Assembly (NCBI RefSeq): GCF_008629675.1
Contig: NZ_VWOX01000007.1
Span: 339,300 to 403,299, forward strand
Length of the DNA: 64,000 bases
Source of the DNA: Roseiconus nitratireducens
GTDB lineage: Bacteria > Planctomycetota > Planctomycetia > Pirellulales > Pirellulaceae
Direction: 5' to 3'
A model generated the notes under the pieces. It was not told the DNA's origin. It ran no database searches and saw only the letters and a program-made list of their open reading frames with translations. Position 1 is the stretch's first letter. Each line of letters begins with the position of its first letter. The position numbers and the translations under genes were made by a program. Shown here in pieces: positions 55,172-64,000 of the stretch.

Positions 55172-57085
55172 CTACCAGAAGAAAATTTTCGAAAAGACTT
55201 TGATCAGCTGTGCCCCGGTAGCTCGGGGTGAGCCGAGTGGTGTTCCAACCGGTGTTCCAACCGGTGTTCCGGGGGCTCGCCCGACCTGTGGGAAAACTCG
55301 CTGGGTGGGCTTGCCGAGTTTTGCCACCAGTTCCTCCGTCGCCGCGACGTTCAGCACCAGATGGCTGGGCTGGAACTCTGCGTCAATGGCCAGCGGAGGG
55401 GCGTCTTTTGAAAGAGCGATCAGCGGCGCCATGGACATCAAACTGCTGATCGAACCAAACCGGTTTGCAAAGGTCATTGCGACTTCTTGACCAAACCCCA
55501 TCCGAGGCAGCAACGTCGCAGCGCTGTAAGGATCCACCAAGATGAACGCTTGGGCGCGGTCGGCCACCAGGTCCAGCGACTTTGCGACACCGGGAACGCC
55601 TTCAAGCCCCTCGCCCGTCTGAATCTCGGCAATGGTCTCGCTCAATCGGCGTGCTTCGCCAACTTGGACCACCACGGTCGTCGCATTCAAGGTTGACGCC
55701 GAAATGACAAGCGGTTCCTCTCGCCGCTGCCAACCTAGCGTTTCCAACCCGGTCACAGAGATTCGCAAGAATTGACGGCCCTCCCGTTCTTCCGGCACGA
55801 TCTGGATCGGAGATTCGTCTTCGTAGAACCGCAGCAAGTGTTGCAAGCAATCTTCCATCCCCGCGAGCGCCTGGTGCGCGTTTTGGACATGGAGCTGCAG
55901 ATGGTACAGCTGGTCAATGCGATCACCGGCCGGGTTGGATTCATTCGCGATCAGGACGGTTGCGCCGCGAATCTGGTCGAAGTCAACCCACTCGGAAAAT
56001 TGATCGGGGGTGGAACGGGAAGCCCGTGCGAGTTGTTCTTCGAGCAATCGCTCAAGCCACTCGTTCCATTGATCGCACATTGCAAATGACGCAATCAAGG
56101 CGGGCTGGCAGTTGGGAAGATCTTCCATCGCCCGTTTGGGCTGAAACGTCATGGTCGCCGGCCACCGGCTGACCTCGCTTCGCGGGTCAATGGAGGCGGC
56201 GAGTGCGGCCGACAGCGAAGTCCCGGGGGCGAGCTCGATACCGCTGGCAATGGCGGTGAATCCCGACATTTCGAATGATTCATTCGCGATCCGGCGCAAT
56301 ACTGGTGGAACCACGGTGGTCCCTTCCGAAAAGGGAAGTCGGATCTCGCCTTGATCGATCAGTCCTTCCTGCATCAGCGCAAAGGCGACGTCATGACTAG
56401 AAAGAAAGTCGTTCAGCGGTCCCAGTCGGCGATCGAAACCACCACTGGACCGCGCACATGCCGAAAGCCAACGCAGGTTTTCCGGTTGCGCGAATAGCGC
56501 GTGTGTCGGAGTCGCTCTCGCGTGGAGCGTCGTACCGTATGCATTGACTTGGGCAATCGGGCCGCGGTAGCGAGGGTCCAGCGGCGCGATCAACCGGTGG
56601 TATTCATTCGTCGGCAGAGCATAGACGATGGGGACACCGTCATGACGTCTCTCGGGTTTCCCGAACATCCAGATCAATGATCCGCCGCGATCCAACCCGT
56701 CACGGATTCTCGATTCCGAAATGGACCACTCCAGAATCGCGGGAGCGGGTCTACCGCAGGCCTTCGCGACGTGATCCAGTTTGTCGCTAAACGCCTGCAT
56801 GTCATGCACCACGCTCAGAGCAATGGTCTCCGACGGGGCGATGGACCAGGCCGGCGCCGCGGGAATCACCAGCGGGGCGGCAGGCTGCGGCGCACCGATG
56901 GCCTGAGGAATCGCACCGACCGCTTTCTCGATATTGCGAAGAAGCTTCGGAGGAGCGTCCTGACCGCAGCATCGGTCGGCAACCACGCCTCCCCCGCAAA
57001 GGAAAATGATGGCAAGAGCGAGACGCGATCGCACGGGCTGGATCTCCACGTGAGCGGCGAACGGATTGATTCGATTCCAGCCCAT
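55172..57085 (-). CDS. Secreted protein of unknown function with C-terminal GTPVGTP repeats
   Basis: 637 residues. A signal peptide-like segment (RLALAIIFLCGGGVVADRCCG) starts it, then a Pro/Ala-rich linker (IPQAIGAPQPAAPLVIPAAPA). The bulk has alternating alpha/beta character with no motif I recognise. Near the C-terminus, GTPVGTPVGTPLGS is encoded by three 12-bp units at 55239-55274 (plus-strand coordinates). It ends in VFSKIFFW. The gene converges on the transporter gene, 51 bases apart. No family named; a planctomycete-type secreted unknown. Confidence 0.75.
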   Translation of the reverse strand: MGWNRINPFAAHVEIQPVRSRLALAIIFLCGGGVVADRCCGQDAPPKLLRNIEKAVGAIPQAIGAPQPAAPLVIPAAPAWSIAPSETIALSVVHDMQAFSDKLDHVAKACGRPAPAILEWSISESRIRDGLDRGGSLIWMFGKPERRHDGVPIVYALPTNEYHRLIAPLDPRYRGPIAQVNAYGTTLHARATPTHALFAQPENLRWLSACARSSGGFDRRLGPLNDFLSSHDVAFALMQEGLIDQGEIRLPFSEGTTVVPPVLRRIANESFEMSGFTAIASGIELAPGTSLSAALAASIDPRSEVSRWPATMTFQPKRAMEDLPNCQPALIASFAMCDQWNEWLERLLEEQLARASRSTPDQFSEWVDFDQIRGATVLIANESNPAGDRIDQLYHLQLHVQNAHQALAGMEDCLQHLLRFYEDESPIQIVPEEREGRQFLRISVTGLETLGWQRREEPLVISASTLNATTVVVQVGEARRLSETIAEIQTGEGLEGVPGVAKSLDLVADRAQAFILVDPYSAATLLPRMGFGQEVAMTFANRFGSISSLMSMAPLIALSKDAPPLAIDAEFQPSHLVLNVAATEELVAKLGKPTQRVFPQVGRAPGTPVGTPVGTPLGSPRATGAQLIKVFSKIFFW

Positions 57086-57475
57086 GAACCATCCGGAGCT
57101 GAGAACCCGTGCTGATTTCCGGCGAAATCGACCGCCAGTCCGATTCTACCTCGGCAGCGGCGCGCACCCGTCGTTAGGAGCCCGTCGAATCCAGATTCTT
57201 CGCGTCAAACGTAGAAAAGATGGGATGGAATGACGCCAGGCGGGGCGATGCGAGCGGCCAGCCCGTCGCGGGGAGCGAAATACTGATGGATCAAGCTGTC
57301 GCGATCCTCGTCGGACGGTGGCAGAGCTGCCGTTTTTCAAACCTTAGCCAGCGTGAAAACCGGGGACTAGACGGAATCGACTACACTCTGTCTGCGGATG
57401 CCGTCTTCTCGCCTTTCGTTTCGGATGGCATCGAAACGTCATCGCGATTTGCTCCAGACGAACCAGAAGACTCGT
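57086..57475. other. 390-base divergent spacer, no supported gene
   Basis: Between the leftward secreted protein and the first rightward sulfatase. No protein-like frame. The promoters of both genes should lie here. Nothing further recognised. Confidence 0.35.
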
Positions 57476-59134
57476 ATGAATTCATCGTTCCGATTCGTCG
57501 CCCCAAGGATGCTGCCGTGCTCTTTGGCCATCCTGCTGTTCGCGCTGTCTGGCACGTTGGCGCAGGATTGCCCCGCTCAGCAACGGCCCCCGCAGCAAGA
57601 GCCCGCCGAGGGGCTTCCGAACATCGTGATCGTCTATGCGGACGACCTGGGATACGGCGACCTGTCGATCTACAACCCTCAGGCTGCCTATCAAACACCT
57701 CGCTTGGATCAGATGGCGTCCGAAGGCGTACGATTCCTTGACGCTCACAGCCCGTCGACCATTTGTTCGCCTTCACGCTATGGGCTGTTCTCGGGCCAGT
57801 TGGTCTGCCGTACCGGCCGTCGTTCGACCGCCTTCGAAGGCCCTGGCGGTCCCAGCTATCTCGCGCCCGGCCAATTGACACTCGCGCAGATGCTCAAACG
57901 CGTCGGGTACCGCACGGGCGTGTTCGGAAAATGGCACCTGGGTCTGACGTGGTACGACAAAGAAGGCAAGCGGCTGGGCGGCGGTTTCGAAAACGCGCTG
58001 CTGATCGACTACCAGAAAAGCACACCGCTGGAAGACGGGCCCAATCACCGCGGATTTGACGAGTCGTTCGTCACCCCCAATTGTCCGACCACCGATCCGC
58101 TGTACGTGTATCTGGAAAACGGCATGGTACGCGAGCCCGCAAGCCAGCGGCACCGCCGCGAGAACCTGCCGAATCCCGGTGGCAAGTGGCGGTGGGATAA
58201 TGACGAAGGCTGGATGGCGCCCAACTATCGGTTCGTCGACGCCGATTTGTTGTTTTACGATCGCACGGCTCTTTTCATTCGGGATCATCGGGAACGGTTT
58301 TCTGATCAGCCTTTCTTTGCCGTGTTGTCGACGCAGATTTCCCATGCTCCCGTGCTGCCGGCGGAAGAATTCCGGGGCGTGACTGGGGCCGGTCCGCGGG
58401 GGGATTTCGTTCGCGAATTGGACACGCTGGTGGGACGTTTGCTTGACCTTCTTGACGAGTTGCAGATCGATCGCGAAACGTTGGTCGTCTTCAATTCCGA
58501 CAACGGTCCCGAAACTGTTCACACGGACTGGATGCGAGAAGATCACGAGCATGATGCGAGTGGAGGTTTCCGCGGCATGAAGCGTGACGGCTGGGAAGGC
58601 GGGCATCGCGTGCCATTGATTGTGCGTTGGCCCGGTCGAATTCCGGCCGGGCGCGTCACGCGCCAGCTTGCCAACACGACGGACCTGTTCGCGACGGTTG
58701 CCTCCATCGTTGGTTACCCGTTGTCCGATGACGACGCGGTCGACAGCTACGATCTGTTGCCGGCAATGCTTGGCACGCGGTCGGACGACCAGCCCATTCG
58801 CCCGTACATGTTGACGCAAAGTTTCCGAGGAGAATTCCAGCTGCGCCAGGGGCCTTGGAAATATCTGGATCACCCAGGTTCGGGCGGCAACAACTACGAT
58901 CGCGGCATGTTGAAAAAATACGCCTTGCCCGAGACCGCCCCCGGGGCGACCGGGCAGCTTTTTCACTTGGGACGCGACGCGGGGGAAACGCAGAATCTGT
59001 TTTTCGCTGAGGCCGACAAACGCAAGGAAATGCAAGCTCTGCTCAAACGTCTCGTCGGCAGTGAAGGACGCACGGCACCGCGAGACCGTCATCCGATCGG
59101 CATCAATCACCTTCAACAGGGAGAGACGCCCTGA
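57476..59134 (+). CDS. Secreted sulfatase (S1 family, Cys-type)
   Basis: 552 residues from the ATG at 57476; the frame is open to 57398. A signal peptide (LPCSLAILLFALSGTLAQ) starts it. The metal site is VYADDLGYGD (Asp 56-57), the formylglycine motif CSPSR (Cys 97) lies in TICSPSRYGLFSGQL, and GKWHLG and VVFNSDNGPE are conserved S1 signatures. The cysteine must be oxidised to formylglycine by a maturase, which is not encoded here. Substrate unknown; such enzymes remove sulfate from polysaccharides or glycans. The next sulfatase starts 59 bases after it on the same strand. Confidence 0.93.
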   Translation: MNSSFRFVAPRMLPCSLAILLFALSGTLAQDCPAQQRPPQQEPAEGLPNIVIVYADDLGYGDLSIYNPQAAYQTPRLDQMASEGVRFLDAHSPSTICSPSRYGLFSGQLVCRTGRRSTAFEGPGGPSYLAPGQLTLAQMLKRVGYRTGVFGKWHLGLTWYDKEGKRLGGGFENALLIDYQKSTPLEDGPNHRGFDESFVTPNCPTTDPLYVYLENGMVREPASQRHRRENLPNPGGKWRWDNDEGWMAPNYRFVDADLLFYDRTALFIRDHRERFSDQPFFAVLSTQISHAPVLPAEEFRGVTGAGPRGDFVRELDTLVGRLLDLLDELQIDRETLVVFNSDNGPETVHTDWMREDHEHDASGGFRGMKRDGWEGGHRVPLIVRWPGRIPAGRVTRQLANTTDLFATVASIVGYPLSDDDAVDSYDLLPAMLGTRSDDQPIRPYMLTQSFRGEFQLRQGPWKYLDHPGSGGNNYDRGMLKKYALPETAPGATGQLFHLGRDAGETQNLFFAEADKRKEMQALLKRLVGSEGRTAPRDRHPIGINHLQQGETP

Positions 59135-59193
59135 GCCAAACATCTCAGCCGCAGTTCTCCGGCAAATCTTCGCGATGTGTAGTGAATCCTTCC

Positions 59194-60600
59194 ATGAACA
59201 CGAACCTTTTCTCGAATTCACGCTGGATCCCCGTTTGGCTGGCTTTCGTTGCAACCTCGTTGGGGATGCAAAACGACGCGACCGCGGACCGTCTGAACAT
59301 CGTGGTCATCATGGTCGATGATCTGGGCTGGAGGGACTTGCACTGCTACGGCAACACGCAAATCGATACGCCACACATTGACCAGCTGGCCAACGAGGGC
59401 ATGCGTTTTACCGATGCATATGCGGCATCGCCCGTTTGCTCGCCCACGCGGGCTGCGATGATGACCGGCCAGACGCCGGCGCGGTTGGGGATCACCAACC
59501 ACGCGCCCGGGCATCCGGATGGTTTCTCATTGGAAGGGTCGGACCTGTGCGAAGCACCGACCGTTCGGCACCTGAACCTCTCCTACACGACGATTGCCGA
59601 ACGGCTGAAGGCGGCCGGCTACGCAACCGCGCACATCGGGAAGTGGCACCTGTCGCACGTGGCAAAGAAAGACCAGTCGCGGATCGCCGAGCAAGAACTC
59701 AGGCCACAGCATCAAGGCTTCGACCTCAACATCGGTGGGACACGGCTTGGCGGCCCGCCCAGCTATTTCTCCCCCTACCGCAACGATGCTTTGACCGATG
59801 GCGAAGAAGGAGAATACCTTCCCGATCGGCTGGCGGAGGAAGCAATCGAATTCGTCACCGAGCCCAGGGAGGAGCCGTTTTTTCTCAGCTGGTGGCCCTT
59901 CTCGGTCCACTATCCGCTGCAGGCCCCCGAGGCCACCATTGAAAAGTACCGAAAACGAAAGGGAATCCGCGATCCCGCTTACGCCGCGATGATCGAGGGC
60001 GTTGATGGCGCGATCGGACGCGTCATGAAAGCACTCGATGATGCCGGCATGCGAGACGATACCTTCGTGATCTTCAAGTCCGACAACGGCGGTTACAACG
60101 GAGACAACCGCCCACTGCGCGGCTTCAAGGGGATGATCTTCGAGGGCGGGATTCGCATCCCGTGGATCGTCCGCTGGCCCGGGGTCGTCGAAGCGGGAAC
60201 CACCTGCTCCGTCCCCGTCATCAGCACGGATTGTTATCCGACCATCCTGGAGGTCGCGAAGCTTTCAAAACTGCCCGATGCAGTTCTTGACGGAAAAAGT
60301 CTGGTCCCGCTTTTGAAGCAAACCGGCGAGTTCGAACGAGACGCGATCTTTTTCCACTATCCCAACTACGCCTTTCACAAAAGAAACCGGCTCGCGAGCG
60401 CCGTGCGAGCCGGGGATCACAAGTTGATCCGGCGCTACGACGATGGTTCCCTCGAGTTGTACAACCTGAAGCAGGATCTCGGCGAGAAGCACAATCTTGT
60501 CGACCAGCAGCCTGAGTTGGCGAAGCAGCTAGGCAACAAGCTGGACGCGTGGCTCACAGAAGTCAACGCGAATCTGCCCTACCACAGTGACGCTCGTTAG
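59194..60600 (+). CDS. Secreted sulfatase (S1 family, Cys-type)
   Basis: 468 residues from the ATG at 59194. A short signal peptide (WIPVWLAFVATSLGMQNDATA) starts it. Active site: VIMVDDLGWRDLHCYG (metal Asp), VCSPTRAAMMTGQ (Cys 82) and IGKWHL; FKSDNGGYNGDNRPLRGFKGMIFEGGIRIP follows. The C-terminus (LEYNLKQDLGEKHNL type, here LELYNLKQDLGEKHNLV) is typical. It starts 59 bases after the first sulfatase and probably shares its transcript. Substrate unknown. The palindromic spacer follows its stop. Confidence 0.93.
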   Translation: MNTNLFSNSRWIPVWLAFVATSLGMQNDATADRLNIVVIMVDDLGWRDLHCYGNTQIDTPHIDQLANEGMRFTDAYAASPVCSPTRAAMMTGQTPARLGITNHAPGHPDGFSLEGSDLCEAPTVRHLNLSYTTIAERLKAAGYATAHIGKWHLSHVAKKDQSRIAEQELRPQHQGFDLNIGGTRLGGPPSYFSPYRNDALTDGEEGEYLPDRLAEEAIEFVTEPREEPFFLSWWPFSVHYPLQAPEATIEKYRKRKGIRDPAYAAMIEGVDGAIGRVMKALDDAGMRDDTFVIFKSDNGGYNGDNRPLRGFKGMIFEGGIRIPWIVRWPGVVEAGTTCSVPVISTDCYPTILEVAKLSKLPDAVLDGKSLVPLLKQTGEFERDAIFFHYPNYAFHKRNRLASAVRAGDHKLIRRYDDGSLELYNLKQDLGEKHNLVDQQPELAKQLGNKLDAWLTEVNANLPYHSDAR

Positions 60601-60874
60601 CACGGATTGATACGAGCGAATGTATCGGGCCGCCGGCCCTGAGTTCGATGGTGGCCGCTTTCCCAGCCCCTTGGGCAGGCCTGGGCAAATGAACGAGGCG
60701 TTGCCCCTTTCAGTTATCGGGCCGAAGGCCCGTTGGTTTGCTTCTCCCAGCCCGGCAGGGCTGGGGTGTTGAATTCACAGGGAAACGGTGGAGGGCCGAC
60801 GGCCCGGCCGTTTGTTCCCGCACCAGCCCCGTTGGCTAGATGAAGCTAACGGGCATCATCTCCATGGCTGGCAT
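60601..60874. repeat. Spacer with several palindromes between convergent sulfatase genes
   Basis: Three related palindromes of GGGCC(N3-4)GGCCC type occur: GGGCCGCCGGCCCT near 60627-60640, CGGGCCGAAGGCCCG (60718-60732) and GGGCCGACGGCCC (60793-60805). A perfect hairpin CCCAGCCC/GGGCTGGG with a 4-base loop lies at 60746-60765. The spacing (about 92 and 75 bases) suggests tandem copies of a dispersed REP-like element. They may also help end transcripts from both sides, but none has a T-run. No gene is seen. Confidence 0.65.
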
Positions 60875-63277
60875 TCAACGCGACATCGCAGCTTTGACCT
60901 GTTGCTGGCGGTACTGGCGAAGTTGCTCTTCGGTGAGTTCGTGTTCGGTGATCTTGATCGTCACCTTCTCGATTTCGCCGCTGAACTTGAATGGGACCTC
61001 GTAATCCTCGCTGATCGGCGTGCCGGTGTCTTCGCCAATGTCCAGCGTTTCATCAAGCGACATTCGATAGCCGATCGTTTGAGGAATCTTCTCCGAGGCG
61101 GCTTCCTTGCCATCAACGGTGAGCGTGGCCACGCCGCCTTTTCCGATGCCACCTCCGTCGTACTTGAAGTCAAGGGTCACGACATGTTTGCCCGGTTCGA
61201 GCGGTTCTTTCGCTTCCACCCGGTAGCGTTCCACGTCGGCGAGGTTGTAGATGAACACGGGTTTGCCATCCAGAACGTACAACCCGAGTCCCGAAAATCG
61301 TCCGCCCTGGGTCATCAGCAAGCCCTCCGCACCGCCTTCGGGGACCTCCAACACGGCGGTGATGCCGAATGACTTGTTCTTAAAGTCGGGGGCCGATCCT
61401 TCAGGGATTCGGGTCATGCCTTCGAAGTAAGTGAACTCGTCACGACCCCGCGTCAGGCTGGGTCGGTTGTTGACGTCCAAACGCTCGACCTTGCTGTTAT
61501 CCAGCGGCAGCACGTCGTACTTCACCGCTTCGATGTAAAACAGACGCTGCAGTTCCCTCAACTTGTCCGGGTTCTCTTCGGCGACGTTGTTCGACTCCGA
61601 GAAGTCTTCGTTGATGTTGTACAGTTCCCAGTCGTAGCCTTCGATGACGTCGACGGGGTCGGCGACGCTCACCCAGGGAGCAATCGGGGGCGTGGTGCAC
61701 GCGATCCATCCGTTGTCATAGATCGCGCGGTTGGCAAACATCTCGAAGTACTGTGTCGTGCGTTTCGGCTCTGCCTTGGTGTCTTCAAAGGTGTAGGCCA
61801 AGCTGATGCCATCCATCGGTTCCTGCGTGATGCCATCGATCGATTCAGGCTTGGGCAGGCCGGCCGCTTCCAGGATGGTGGGGGCGATGTCGATCACGTG
61901 GTGGAACTGCGAACAAATCTTCCCGGCATCTTTGATCTTTTTCGGCCAGGAAATCACCATGCCGTTGCGAGTGCCGCCGAAATGCGAAGCAACCTGCTTG
62001 GTCCACTGAAATGGAGAGTCCATGGCGTGTGCCCAGCCGATGGGATAGTGGTTGAACGTCATCGGTCCGCCCAGTTCATCCATGCGTTTGTAGACGTCTT
62101 CGAACGGTACTTCGATGTTGTTGAAGAAGGTCATTTCATTCAACAACCCGGTCGCACTGCCTTCGGCACTGGCACCGTTGTCACCTTGGATGTAGATGAT
62201 CAGCGTGTTGTCCAGTTCGCCCGTTTCCTCGATCGCGTCAATGATGCGGCCGAACTGATGGTCGGCGTGCGAGAGGGCTCCGGCGTACACTTCCATCATC
62301 CGGGCATACAGCTCTTTCTCCTTGTCGTTCAGTGAATCCCACGCCGCAATCCCCTTCGAGCGTTCCGTGAGTCGAGTGCCTTGGGGGACGACGCCCAGTT
62401 CTTTTTGACGGGCAAGCGTTTCTTCCCGGACTTTGTCCCAGCCCTGATCGAATTGACCGTCGAATTTATCAATCCACTCTTTGGGGGCGTGGTGCGGGGC
62501 GTGTGCCGTTCCGGTGGCGTAGTAGCAGAAAAATGGTTTGTCGGGTGCGACCGCGTTTTGCATCCGCATCCAGGCGATGGCCCGATCAGCCATGTCTTCA
62601 TCAAAGTTGTAATCGGGATCGTCAGCGGGAGGTTCGATCGGACGTGTGTTCTCGGTCAACGCGGGAGCCCACTGGTTGGTGTCGCCGCCGACGAAGCCAT
62701 AGAAATACTCGAACCCAAGACCGGTGGGCCACAGATCGAATGGACCGGCTTGGCTCGTCTGCCAATCCGGGACGTTGTGGTTCTTGCCGAACCAGGCGGT
62801 GTTGTAGCCGTTGTATTTCAGGATCTGTCCGATCGTGCCGCACGACTTGCGAACCAACGTGTTGTATCCGGGGAAGCCCACGCCCGCCTCCATGATGACT
62901 CCGGTGGAGACGTGGTGGTGGTTGCGACCGGTGATCAACGCGGCGCGCGTCGGCGAACACAGCGCCGTGGTGTGAAACTGGTTGTACCGCAACCCGGACT
63001 TTGCCAACCTGTCGAAGGTGGGCGTCGGAATCGGACCGCCAAACGTGCTGCTGGCGCCGAAGCCGACGTCATCGGTCAGGATGATCAGCACATTGGGGGC
63101 CTCCTCGGGCGCCTTTACCTCAGCCGGAAAGTCCTTGGTCGATTCAGCCGGTGTCAGTCCAATCTTTCCGTCAAACGGAGACTGCGGGATGGGAAGCGAA
63201 GTTCGATTGAAGTCTTCTGCCCGCAACACACCGGTTAACGAGGCCAAGATGATTGACAAGTGCAACAGACGCTTCAT
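60875..63277 (-). CDS. Large secreted arylsulfatase (S1 family, Cys-type) with C-terminal jelly-roll-like domain
   Basis: 800 residues. A signal peptide (LLHLSIILASLTGVLRAED) starts it. Active site: VLIILTDDVGFGA (metal Asp), LCSPTRAALITGRNHHHV (Cys 107) and FGKNHN; TFFNNIEVPFEDVYKR is typical of the larger arylsulfatases. The last 200 residues (from about 600), with FGITAVLEVPEGGAEGLLMTQGG, LDGKPVFIYNLADVERYRV and GEIEKVTIKI, form a separate beta domain. Substrate unknown. It is on the strand opposite to the other two sulfatases, converging on the palindromic spacer. The longest of the three. Confidence 0.92.
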   Translation of the reverse strand: MKRLLHLSIILASLTGVLRAEDFNRTSLPIPQSPFDGKIGLTPAESTKDFPAEVKAPEEAPNVLIILTDDVGFGASSTFGGPIPTPTFDRLAKSGLRYNQFHTTALCSPTRAALITGRNHHHVSTGVIMEAGVGFPGYNTLVRKSCGTIGQILKYNGYNTAWFGKNHNVPDWQTSQAGPFDLWPTGLGFEYFYGFVGGDTNQWAPALTENTRPIEPPADDPDYNFDEDMADRAIAWMRMQNAVAPDKPFFCYYATGTAHAPHHAPKEWIDKFDGQFDQGWDKVREETLARQKELGVVPQGTRLTERSKGIAAWDSLNDKEKELYARMMEVYAGALSHADHQFGRIIDAIEETGELDNTLIIYIQGDNGASAEGSATGLLNEMTFFNNIEVPFEDVYKRMDELGGPMTFNHYPIGWAHAMDSPFQWTKQVASHFGGTRNGMVISWPKKIKDAGKICSQFHHVIDIAPTILEAAGLPKPESIDGITQEPMDGISLAYTFEDTKAEPKRTTQYFEMFANRAIYDNGWIACTTPPIAPWVSVADPVDVIEGYDWELYNINEDFSESNNVAEENPDKLRELQRLFYIEAVKYDVLPLDNSKVERLDVNNRPSLTRGRDEFTYFEGMTRIPEGSAPDFKNKSFGITAVLEVPEGGAEGLLMTQGGRFSGLGLYVLDGKPVFIYNLADVERYRVEAKEPLEPGKHVVTLDFKYDGGGIGKGGVATLTVDGKEAASEKIPQTIGYRMSLDETLDIGEDTGTPISEDYEVPFKFSGEIEKVTIKITEHELTEEQLRQYRQQQVKAAMSR

Positions 63278-63458
63278 GGGACTGGACTCCGAGGGGCGAG
63301 GGAATTGTCAACCGCCGAGTATATCCGCCCGGAACGCATCAGAATAAAGAACGCAAGCGTTTTGGTTGAGCGTAGTTGCGTCCCGCGGAAGTCCGGCGAC
63401 TTTCAGACTACCGAAACTGGGGTATTGATCGTGCCGCTCGCGTCCGGAGTGCAATCTG

Positions 63459-63998
63459 ATGGAGAAAGAGAGTGGGAGAACGAAAGGGGGCATCCGGATT
63501 CTTGCATCATCGATTGGAGGCATCCTTGGTGCTTTTGCCGGTTCCGTGATTGCTGCGCCAGTGTTCTTTCTCATTGGAAACTGGCTTGTTCCGGCCCAGG
63601 AGTTTGGTCCGTTGGGTGGAATCATCGGTGCGATTCTGATCGGCATTCCTATTGGGGGCATGGCGGGAGGCCTTCTCGGCATCGGGGTGACAACAGTTTT
63701 GAGTGGAGCACCGAACCGCATCGTATCGTACAGCATGTCGGCGTTTGGACTCTTGATCGGTTCGATCGCAGGGATGCTCGTAAGCTTCAAACAAGAACTC
63801 CTCCTTGTGACTTACATCACCTCGATCGCGGGATTGTTCATCGGATGCGTCACCGGCGTCTGGATTTCGACTCCAGCGCAGACCGACTCATTGCTGCGAT
63901 TGAAGAGTGGTCTTTTGCAAGCCACAATCATCTCGACGATTTTGGTAGGGGTGGTCGCGGCGTGTGTGTTTCTGGCTTGGATCGCGAGGCACTTTTAG
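63459..63998 (+). CDS. Small glycine-rich membrane protein, unknown function
   Basis: 179 residues with about five membrane helices: SSIGGILGAFAGSVIAAPVFFLIGNWLV, GPLGGIIGAILIGIPIGGMAGGLLGIGV, SMSAFGLLIGSIAGMLV, LVTYITSIAGLFIGCVTGVWI and TIISTILVGVVAACVFLAW. Gly-zipper-like spacing (GxxxG) is strong in the first two. A charged N-terminus precedes them. No family recognised. Divergent from the large arylsulfatase; the stop is two bases from the window edge. Confidence 0.7.
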   Translation: MEKESGRTKGGIRILASSIGGILGAFAGSVIAAPVFFLIGNWLVPAQEFGPLGGIIGAILIGIPIGGMAGGLLGIGVTTVLSGAPNRIVSYSMSAFGLLIGSIAGMLVSFKQELLLVTYITSIAGLFIGCVTGVWISTPAQTDSLLRLKSGLLQATIISTILVGVVAACVFLAWIARHF

Positions 63999-64000
63999 CT

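Overview
The window reads as a piece of chromosome from a marine-type planctomycete, most likely family Pirellulaceae (Rhodopirellula relatives). This is inferred from gene content: three secreted S1 sulfatases, two membrane Ser/Thr kinases, a giant secreted protein with a PVC-type beta-propeller, a CxxCH heme site and a ThuA-like domain, c-type heme sites in other secreted proteins, small 'NPYRPP' membrane proteins, G+C near 60 % in the stretch I counted, frequent GTG/TTG starts, and many signal-peptide proteins of unknown role. No rRNA, tRNA, CRISPR array, transposase or phage gene was found.

Layout. 1-9.7 kb is mostly housekeeping: the end of a DsbD-like protein, mnmE, an O6-alkylguanine-DNA methyltransferase and a SAM methyltransferase in a tight rightward run. 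A leftward group of membrane proteins follows (PH-domain, unknown, TVP38/TMEM64), then a rightward ATPase/arrestin-fold pair and purQ. 9.9-17.6 kb carries a DCC thiol oxidoreductase, a coiled-coil membrane protein, a HemW-like radical SAM protein, a Glu/Leu/Phe/Val dehydrogenase, a zinc phospholipase-like protein with a DUF4332-like tail, and an MscS channel. 17.8-31.5 kb holds a secreted CxxCH protein, a WD40 Ser/Thr kinase, an AsmA-like protein, a redoxin/CxxCH/copper-monooxygenase-like fusion, a CBS protein with a coupled small protein, and secreted unknowns.

31.7-39.9 kb has a second kinase with a Cache-like outer sensor, the 1400-residue secreted multidomain protein, and a molybdopterin-binding oxidoreductase fused to pentapeptide repeats. 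40.2-44.0 kb is a leftward two-gene signalling operon: a soluble PAS-PAS hybrid histidine kinase with its own Hpt, preceded by a receiver-GHKL ATPase protein. 44.3-57.1 kb has a lactonase-like propeller, an acyltransferase-like membrane protein, an RdgC-like protein, a second (membrane) hybrid kinase, phosphatidylserine decarboxylase, a TrkH/KtrB-type transporter of lower G+C, and a secreted unknown. 57.5-63.3 kb is a sulfatase cluster (two rightward, one leftward) split by a palindrome-rich spacer.

How genes fit together. Two hybrid kinases, two Ser/Thr kinases and a receiver/GHKL protein make this signalling-rich. The sulfatases fit degradation of sulfated polysaccharides. The most unusual items are fusions (molybdopterin oxidoreductase plus pentapeptide repeats; phospholipase-like plus DUF4332-like; redoxin plus heme plus PHM-like), an ATPase/arrestin-fold gene pair, a terminator-shaped hairpin in a kinase leader, an altered cleavage site in phosphatidylserine decarboxylase, and a scatter of 12-18 bp tandem duplications in linkers and spacers. 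I did not find a convincing wholly new defence or metabolic island. All family assignments come from reading the sequence, without database searches.
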